This document shows positions 59,144 through 64,000 of a DNA stretch of 64,000 nt, piece by piece. A program made the position numbers and the translations under genes. The notes beneath the pieces are model-generated. The model worked only from the letters and a program-made list of their open reading frames with translations. It was not told where the DNA came from and searched no databases. Source of the stretch: Methanomassiliicoccus luminyensis B10. GTDB lineage: Archaea; Thermoplasmatota; Thermoplasmata; Methanomassiliicoccales; Methanomassiliicoccaceae. The stretch covers positions 310,001-374,000 of the forward strand of contig NZ_CAJE01000012.1 in assembly GCF_000308215.1 (NCBI RefSeq), read 5' to 3'. Position 1 is the first letter of the stretch, and every line of letters starts with the position of its first letter.

Positions 59144-59223
59144 ATTGATTGGCCGAACTAGGGGGACGGACGGCAACAGTACCAGTCATATGGCCTCGAG
59201 GTGGATGAGCGAGAAGTGATGGC

Positions 59224-60048
59224 ATGTTGGAGACATACAAGGATGTGAAGGATCCCGAGCAAAAGGGGCGGGAACATTTCCGCGAGGGATTGAGAGCAAT
59301 GGGCAATGAGAGTGGGATCCCTAGGGCGAAAGACCTCTTCACCTTGGCCGTCGAGGAAGGCTGCACCGAAGCGATGGTGAACCTTGGAGCAATATATTCT
59401 CAGGGAGATCAGACAGATAAGGAGACGGCCCTTTCCCTTTTCATGCGTGCGGCCGCTGCCGAGGATGCAGTGGGGATGAGAAATGTCGGTTACTTCCACG
59501 CTTTGGGGATCGGTGTGCCCAGGGACAAGAAGCTCGCTGCTGAGTGGTATGAAAAGGCTGCGCTGAAGGGAAATGCCCGGGCGCAATGCAATCTGGGCGT
59601 CCTTTACGCATTCGGCAACGGAGTGCCCCAGAACTATGAAAAAGCGGCATACTGGTACAAGAGGTCTGCGGAGAACGGATACTCGCGCGGACAGACCAAC
59701 CTCGGCGTGTTGCTCATCCAAGGCAAGGGTGTGGAAATGAACCCCCTGGCCGCGGCATATTGGTTCGCCCGGTCTCAGTCGCCCCGGGCGCTCTACTATT
59801 TGGCCCGCCTCTACCTGCAAGGGGAGGGGGTCCCCTACGACGCTGACGAAGGATGGCGGCTGATGAGGTCATCTGTGGCAGGCGGCTATTCCAAAGCCTT
59901 GGTGGCCGTGGCCCACACCGTCGAAGGGACGGACCCCGAACGGTCCGTGGATATGTACCGTGCCGCTGCCGGAAAGGGAAGCGAGGAAGCCAAGAAAAGG
60001 CTGGCTGAGCTGGGGATCGCCGTTCCGACCGCCAAAGGGAAGCAATAA
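59224..60048 (+). CDS. Sel1-like repeat protein
   Basis: 274 residues. About six Sel1/TPR-type repeats, for example AMVNLGAIYSQGDQTDKETALSLFMRAAAAEDA, GMRNVGYFHALGIGVPRDKKLAAEWYEKAALKG and AQCNLGVLYAFGNGVPQNYEKAAYWYKRSAENG. No signal peptide, so it is cytoplasmic. Sel1 repeats mediate protein-protein contact. Such proteins are mainly bacterial or eukaryotic, hinting at transfer. It has two regulon operators, so it belongs to the island's response, not to housekeeping. Confidence 0.85.
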   Translation: MLETYKDVKDPEQKGREHFREGLRAMGNESGIPRAKDLFTLAVEEGCTEAMVNLGAIYSQGDQTDKETALSLFMRAAAAEDAVGMRNVGYFHALGIGVPRDKKLAAEWYEKAALKGNARAQCNLGVLYAFGNGVPQNYEKAAYWYKRSAENGYSRGQTNLGVLLIQGKGVEMNPLAAAYWFARSQSPRALYYLARLYLQGEGVPYDADEGWRLMRSSVAGGYSKALVAVAHTVEGTDPERSVDMYRAAAGKGSEEAKKRLAELGIAVPTAKGKQ

Positions 60049-60148
60049 CGGCCGGTCCGAGCGGTCCGGGCATGAAGGCCGCGGCAATTCGATAACGGTT
60101 CTCAATTGCATGAAGGATATAAATAATAAAACGGCATTTCAACCATAG

Positions 60149-60165
60149 TTGGATTATATATCCAA
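60149..60165. promoter_or_regulatory. regulon operator at SBP2
   Basis: Perfect palindrome TTGGAT-TATAT-ATCCAA, 40-56 nt before the SBP2 start. A weaker match TAGGTC-GATAT-GTCCAA follows at 60,179-60,195. Confidence 0.75.
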
Positions 60166-60204
60166 TAATAATTGATAATAGGTCGATATGTCCAAGTGGT
60201 CAAT

Positions 60205-61521
60205 ATGCTTAACAAAATAAAAGCGCTGATTGTAGCAGTGATCGTCGTGGCCGTCTCCGTGGTCGGAGCGGTCATATATCTAGCGGGAAGTGGCCATGAT
60301 GACGATAACCATGATACCGATGCGGCTTTGAAGGTCTATGGCAATGCCAATGGTGACCACACCATTGATTCCAGCGATCTGGATCTGATAAGTGGCATAA
60401 TTGCAGGTGACGCATCTTTCGACGAGCATCCGCTTGCCGATGCCAATTATGATGGGGCCATCACTCAGGCCGATGCGGACCTCGTGCAAAAAATAATGAA
60501 CAAAGAGAACTGCACGGTGTATCACATCAACACGTGCACCGCTGGCGACTATGTCGCGAGCACCAAATGGCCGGTAAAGTCCGCAATAGCTACAGGCGCG
60601 GCGAACGGCTTGCTTTTCCTGACCATGGCAGGGGTCAAGGACATGATCCACGGGATCTCTTATACCTCCACGTCAAAGCCCGACCCCACGCTCTTCCCGA
60701 CGTTCAGCGCGATGCCCAGCCTCAGTACCTCATCTACCGAGATGGGTATTGAGGCTTCTACGCCGATCATAAAGCAGTACAAAGTCACCGCACTGATAAC
60801 CGACAAGACCGCTTCCACGGTCCAAAATGAACAGGAGTTCGAGAATATAGGCGTGGATGTGATAAGGATCGCTCCGGCAATGGTAGATCCGAACGAGTCC
60901 AGATCTCAGCTTCTGATGATCGGTTTCCTGTTCGGTACCGAGACCCAGGCCATGCAGGTGGCGGAATGGCAGACCAACCTCCAGAACTATATCGATTCGA
61001 AGCTGGAGGGAGTGTCCAAGGTGACCGCTATTACCTCCAACGGGAACCACAAAGATAATGGGGCGTGGATCTCCGCTGGTACATCTGATTACAAGGACGT
61101 CCTATTAGCCGCGGGAGCGATCTACGGCATAAGCGACGATACGAGACCGAACAAGTTCGGGTCCGGGGATTACTTCGCAGGCGGGGGCACCTGGCTATAC
61201 AATTACGACTTCGAGTACCTCATCTCGATAAGGACGGGAGGCTGGTACAGTGGGACCGTGGACGCCACCGCAAAGTACACTGAATCCATGCAGTTCCTCA
61301 CTCACACGGAGGCATACGAGAACGGAAAGGCCTATGTAGTCGTCGGCGACGGCCCTATTCCCATCAGGATAGCCTACTGCGCCGCGGTGATGTACCCCGA
61401 GATATTCTCGATGCATTGGGCGAACAGCATCAACCAGGAGTTCTTCGAGAAATACTATGGCGAGCAGGTTGATCTCACCGGCCGGTTCTTCGTTATATCG
61501 CCTGACATGGTGTCCGGATGA
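60205..61521 (+). CDS. dockerin-like / periplasmic binding protein fusion (SBP2)
   Basis: 438 residues. Anchor helix ~4-28 (ALIVAVIVVAVSVVGAVIYLAG), a short Asp/His-rich linker (GHDDDNHDTD) that could itself bind metal, then two dockerin-like loops: GNANGDHTIDSSDLDLISGII (~46-66) and ADANYDGAITQADADLVQKIM. The remainder is a class III substrate-binding fold, divergent from SBP1. The ATG at 60,205 is chosen; an in-frame ATG at 60,172 overlaps the operator region. It should feed the permeases at 61,657-63,880. Confidence 0.85.
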   Translation: MLNKIKALIVAVIVVAVSVVGAVIYLAGSGHDDDNHDTDAALKVYGNANGDHTIDSSDLDLISGIIAGDASFDEHPLADANYDGAITQADADLVQKIMNKENCTVYHINTCTAGDYVASTKWPVKSAIATGAANGLLFLTMAGVKDMIHGISYTSTSKPDPTLFPTFSAMPSLSTSSTEMGIEASTPIIKQYKVTALITDKTASTVQNEQEFENIGVDVIRIAPAMVDPNESRSQLLMIGFLFGTETQAMQVAEWQTNLQNYIDSKLEGVSKVTAITSNGNHKDNGAWISAGTSDYKDVLLAAGAIYGISDDTRPNKFGSGDYFAGGGTWLYNYDFEYLISIRTGGWYSGTVDATAKYTESMQFLTHTEAYENGKAYVVVGDGPIPIRIAYCAAVMYPEIFSMHWANSINQEFFEKYYGEQVDLTGRFFVISPDMVSG

Positions 61522-61523
61522 AC

Positions 61524-61544
61524 GCCGGCGGATACCGGCCTTTT
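61524..61544 (+). terminator. possible terminator after SBP2
   Basis: GCCGG-CGGATA-CCGGC hairpin followed by CTTTT, just after the SBP2 stop. Short, so read-through into the permeases may occur. Confidence 0.35.
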
Positions 61545-61656
61545 CCCCAATCCATTTTTCTCTTTGGAGCCGACAAGGGCGCTGCCGGGCGGGATGAGAT
61601 GTCACGCCCCCAGCCGATGGGACATCTATGAACGTTAGCCTCCCCGGTAGATCAAC

Positions 61657-62817
61657 ATGAACTATCCCCAGCACCACGTTCGAGCTGACGAAGCCAGTGC
61701 AGCGCAGGAAGGCCCTGAGGTCAGCGGCAAGGTGGCTAACGCGGGCGGACATGACGGGATGAAGAGCGAATACCACCGCTATACTGAGAGAAAAATCCTG
61801 TTCATTACTGCGTGCATCATTGCCGCGTTCCTCCTGCTGGGCATTTCCATATGTATAGGCGCTGCGGGCATCGATTTCTGGGAAGCTTATGATCTTCTGT
61901 TCAAGCATCTCGCCGGCACAACTTACGACATGGGCACTGTTCCGTTCATCCACGATTATGTCATCTGGAATGTGAGGCTGCCCCGCGCATTGTTCGCCCT
62001 TGTAGGGGGCGCTGGACTGGCTGTCGGCGGAGCGGTCATGCAGAGCGTCATGAGGAACCCCTTGGCCGACCCATACACCACCGGCATATCCTCCGGCGCC
62101 CTCCTGGGTGTGGCCGTGGCCATAATCCTCGGCCTTACCGTCTCCGGCTCCCATCTCAACGATGTTGGGCTGGTGGTCAACGCGTTCATCTTCGCCCTGA
62201 TACCGATGGCGTTCATCATGGTCATCGCTCCCATGAGCAACTCCTCCCCGGCGACGCTGATACTGGCGGGAGTGACCGTATCCTACATCTTCAACGCGCT
62301 GACCACGGTGCTCATGATCTCCACCGATGCGGAGGAGCTGGCCATAGTGTACCGGTGGCAGGTCGGGTCCCTTTCCATGATCACATGGAACAGCCTGCCC
62401 ATAATGGTCATCGCCAACATCGCCGGGGCGGTGGCAGTGATGGTGGTAGCCAGACAGCTGAATGTCCTTGCGCTGGGAGACGATAATGCCAAGAGCCTCG
62501 GGCTCAACGCCAACAACATGAGGGTCCTCTGCGTCATGATAACCTCGTTCATGGTCGCGTCGGTCATAAGCTGCGTGGGCATCATCGGGTTCATCGGGCT
62601 GATCTGCCCGCACATCATACGGATATTGATAGACTCGGACAACCGGTTCGTCATACCGGCCTCCGCGGCCCTGGGCGGGGTGTTCCTGCTGGGCGCGGAC
62701 ATTTTGGCCCGCTGCCTTTCTCCCATCGATGCCATTCCCGTGGGTGTCATCCTCTCCTTCGTGGGCGCCCCGATCTTCCTCTACCTGATCATCCGGCAAA
62801 AGAAAGCGATGTGGTAA
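61657..62817 (+). CDS. FecCD/BtuC-type permease 2A
   Basis: 386 residues; 352 if translation starts at the in-frame ATG 61,759 (MKSEYHRYTERKILFITA), which fits the length of its relatives better. Signatures: GGAVMQSVMRNPLADPYTTGISSGALLGVAV, VGIIGFIGLICPHIIRILIDSDNR and PVGVILSFVGAPIFLYLIIRQKK. Pairs with 2B for SBP2. No strong Shine-Dalgarno before either start. Confidence 0.9.
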   Translation: MNYPQHHVRADEASAAQEGPEVSGKVANAGGHDGMKSEYHRYTERKILFITACIIAAFLLLGISICIGAAGIDFWEAYDLLFKHLAGTTYDMGTVPFIHDYVIWNVRLPRALFALVGGAGLAVGGAVMQSVMRNPLADPYTTGISSGALLGVAVAIILGLTVSGSHLNDVGLVVNAFIFALIPMAFIMVIAPMSNSSPATLILAGVTVSYIFNALTTVLMISTDAEELAIVYRWQVGSLSMITWNSLPIMVIANIAGAVAVMVVARQLNVLALGDDNAKSLGLNANNMRVLCVMITSFMVASVISCVGIIGFIGLICPHIIRILIDSDNRFVIPASAALGGVFLLGADILARCLSPIDAIPVGVILSFVGAPIFLYLIIRQKKAMW

Positions 62818-62818
62818 C

Positions 62819-63880
62819 ATGGACGCATTCGTCGAATCGTACAAGGCCAACTCCCGGAGGAAGGTTCGGCTATCATTGGTAACTATCATCATCACAGCCG
62901 CTGTGGCCTTGTTCTCGATATGCGTGTCCAAGTACCCCGTCGGTCTGGCGGAAGCGTACGGCATAGTGTACAACAACCTCCATCACATCGAACCGGTCAC
63001 GTACGTGGAGAGGCTGAAGGACTACATTGTATGGGAGGGTTTCGTGCCCCGGGCCATCGCGGGGGTCCTGATCGGCGCGATACTAGCTGTCGGCGGAGCG
63101 GTCATGCAGACGATCATCAAGAACCCCCTTACCGACTCGTACACCACCGGCATATCCTCCGGTGCCCTGTTCGGGGTGACCACATTCATCGTACTGGGGT
63201 TCAGTATCGTGCCGGGGCTGACCGGGGACCTCGGAATGATAGTCAATGCGTTCGTGTTCGCTCTGGTCCCGGCATTGATAATAATGTTCTTCTCTTTGTT
63301 CCGAAGGGTCACCCCCACGGCCATGGTGCTCATCGGCATAGCGGTGATGTACATATTCAACGCCTCCACCACTCTGATGAAGTATGTGTGCACCGAGGAT
63401 GACCTGGCGACGATATATGCATGGTCCGTGGGCACCTTGGGGAAGGCGACCTGGGACAGCGTCCCATACCTGCTCGGCTCGTTCATATTGATCTTTGCGG
63501 TAATGATGGTCCAGTCCAGGACCCTGAGCGTTATGTCCACCAACGACAACGTGGCCAAGACCCTGGGCATAGAACCATTGAGGGTCCGGCTGATCTGCAT
63601 GCTGGTCATATCCATGACCACCGCGGTGGCCGTTTGCTTCACCGGCACCATAGGATTCGTGGGGTTGGTCTCGCCTCACATAGCCCGGATCCTGGTGGGT
63701 TCCAACGCAAGATTTCTCATCCCTTCGTCGGCGAGCATCGGGGCGTTCATGCTCATCGCCTCCGACTGCTTGGCCAGGGTCGTCGGTAACACCGGGGTGC
63801 CGGTAGGCGTGGTCACGGCTCTGTTAGGGGGGCCAGTGTTCCTGCTCATCCTGATCAAGCAGAGGAAGGGCGCCTGGTGA
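62819..63880 (+). CDS. FecCD/BtuC-type permease 2B
   Basis: 353 residues. Signatures: GGAVMQTIIKNPLTDSYTTGISSGALFGVTT, FTGTIGFVGLVSPHIARILVGSNAR and PVGVVTALLGGPVFLLILIKQRK. It starts 1 nt after the 2A stop and probably forms a heterodimer with it. No ATPase follows within the window (63,881-64,000 is non-coding as far as visible), so the ATPase at 48,440, or one beyond the window, must drive it. Confidence 0.92.
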   Translation: MDAFVESYKANSRRKVRLSLVTIIITAAVALFSICVSKYPVGLAEAYGIVYNNLHHIEPVTYVERLKDYIVWEGFVPRAIAGVLIGAILAVGGAVMQTIIKNPLTDSYTTGISSGALFGVTTFIVLGFSIVPGLTGDLGMIVNAFVFALVPALIIMFFSLFRRVTPTAMVLIGIAVMYIFNASTTLMKYVCTEDDLATIYAWSVGTLGKATWDSVPYLLGSFILIFAVMMVQSRTLSVMSTNDNVAKTLGIEPLRVRLICMLVISMTTAVAVCFTGTIGFVGLVSPHIARILVGSNARFLIPSSASIGAFMLIASDCLARVVGNTGVPVGVVTALLGGPVFLLILIKQRKGAW

Positions 63881-64000
63881 GGGATCATTTCCTTTCCGGG
63901 CCGTCCCCCTCATTCTCATGACCGTACTTTGTCCAATACTGCTCCGAGGAACTCTCGGCCTTCCGCCCCATCAAAACTGCGCAGATCAGAACGAATAAGG

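Larger units (their letters stand above)
58723..59223. other. 500-bp intergenic region with two operators
   Basis: The first ~300 nt show no convincing gene. The last part is AT-rich and holds two regulon palindromes (59,097-59,113 and 59,127-59,143) with a TATA-like TTTTATATGG (~59,121-59,130) between them. Confidence 0.5.

Noticed and set aside
49506-61521. Cellulosome-type machinery because of the dockerin-like loops
   Set aside because: No cohesin, cellulase or scaffoldin in the window; the loops are part of membrane-anchored transport receptors.
61195-62976. 593-codon minus-strand frame opposite SBP2 and permease 2A
   Set aside because: Crosses two real genes; composition (HHER, DDHDERH) is that of an antisense shadow.
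1-64000. CRISPR array
   Set aside because: No regularly spaced direct repeats of 24-40 nt were seen.
1-64000. rRNA genes, 7S RNA, RNase P RNA
   Set aside because: No recognisable conserved cores; srp54 is present but its RNA is not in the window.

Overview
The window is archaeal chromosome of high GC content. Archaeal markers are SRP54, TrmY, archaeal-type PheT, a COG1340 coiled-coil protein, TATA boxes 22-30 nt upstream of start codons and many leaderless-looking genes. A corrinoid protein next to two UroD-type methyltransferases, plus a CobN-like chelatase, points to a methylotrophic methanogen. The best guess is the order Methanomassiliicoccales (Thermoplasmatota), in a high-GC lineage such as Methanomassiliicoccus. 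This is inferred from gene content, not from a marker-gene search.

Layout. 1-16,000: mostly single housekeeping or accessory genes (zinc-ribbon proteins, PEBP, PaaI thioesterase, two surface proteins, PepF, pirin, acetyl-CoA-synthetase-like enzyme, hydrolase, NYN protein). 16,073-20,371: a methyltransferase island with an RHH repressor and its palindromic operator, a corrinoid protein, a UroD methyltransferase, a YaaH-type carboxylate transporter, an intrinsic terminator, and a second UroD methyltransferase. 20,487-20,770: a decayed HsdR fragment. 20,864-26,257: DEAD helicase, RsuA-like pseudouridine synthase, methyltransferase, CDF transporter, archaeal ATPase. 26,415-27,660: tRNA-Ala next to a frameshifted TnpB element. 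28,011-44,719: ABC exporter, PurB, a double RecA ATPase, two paralogous winged-helix regulators, a coiled-coil protein, a candidate ncRNA, SRP54-TrmY, a fused PPAT/NTPase, a Lon-type protease and tRNA-Ser. 44,769-45,762: a complete IS5-like element with 9-bp target duplication. 45,867-48,196: flavodoxin and PheT.

48,440-63,880 is a metal or tetrapyrrole acquisition island. It has one FecCD-family ATPase, two substrate-binding proteins that each carry dockerin-like calcium loops, two pairs of FecCD/BtuC permeases, a full-length CobN-like chelatase, an ABC-2 exporter and a Sel1-repeat protein. A 17-bp palindrome, consensus TTGGAT-N5-ATCCAA, occurs before nearly every transcription unit of this island and appears to define a regulon; no regulator gene for it is visible here.

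The two most promising systems are (1) the RHH-controlled methyltransferase island, which has no MtaB, MttB, MtmB or MtbB and pairs UroD methyltransferases with a small-carboxylate transporter, suggesting an unassigned methylated acid as substrate, and (2) the dockerin-SBP/CobN regulon. Two genes (YaaH-like 18,441; winged-helix 33,683) also look as if they begin at AUA codons.
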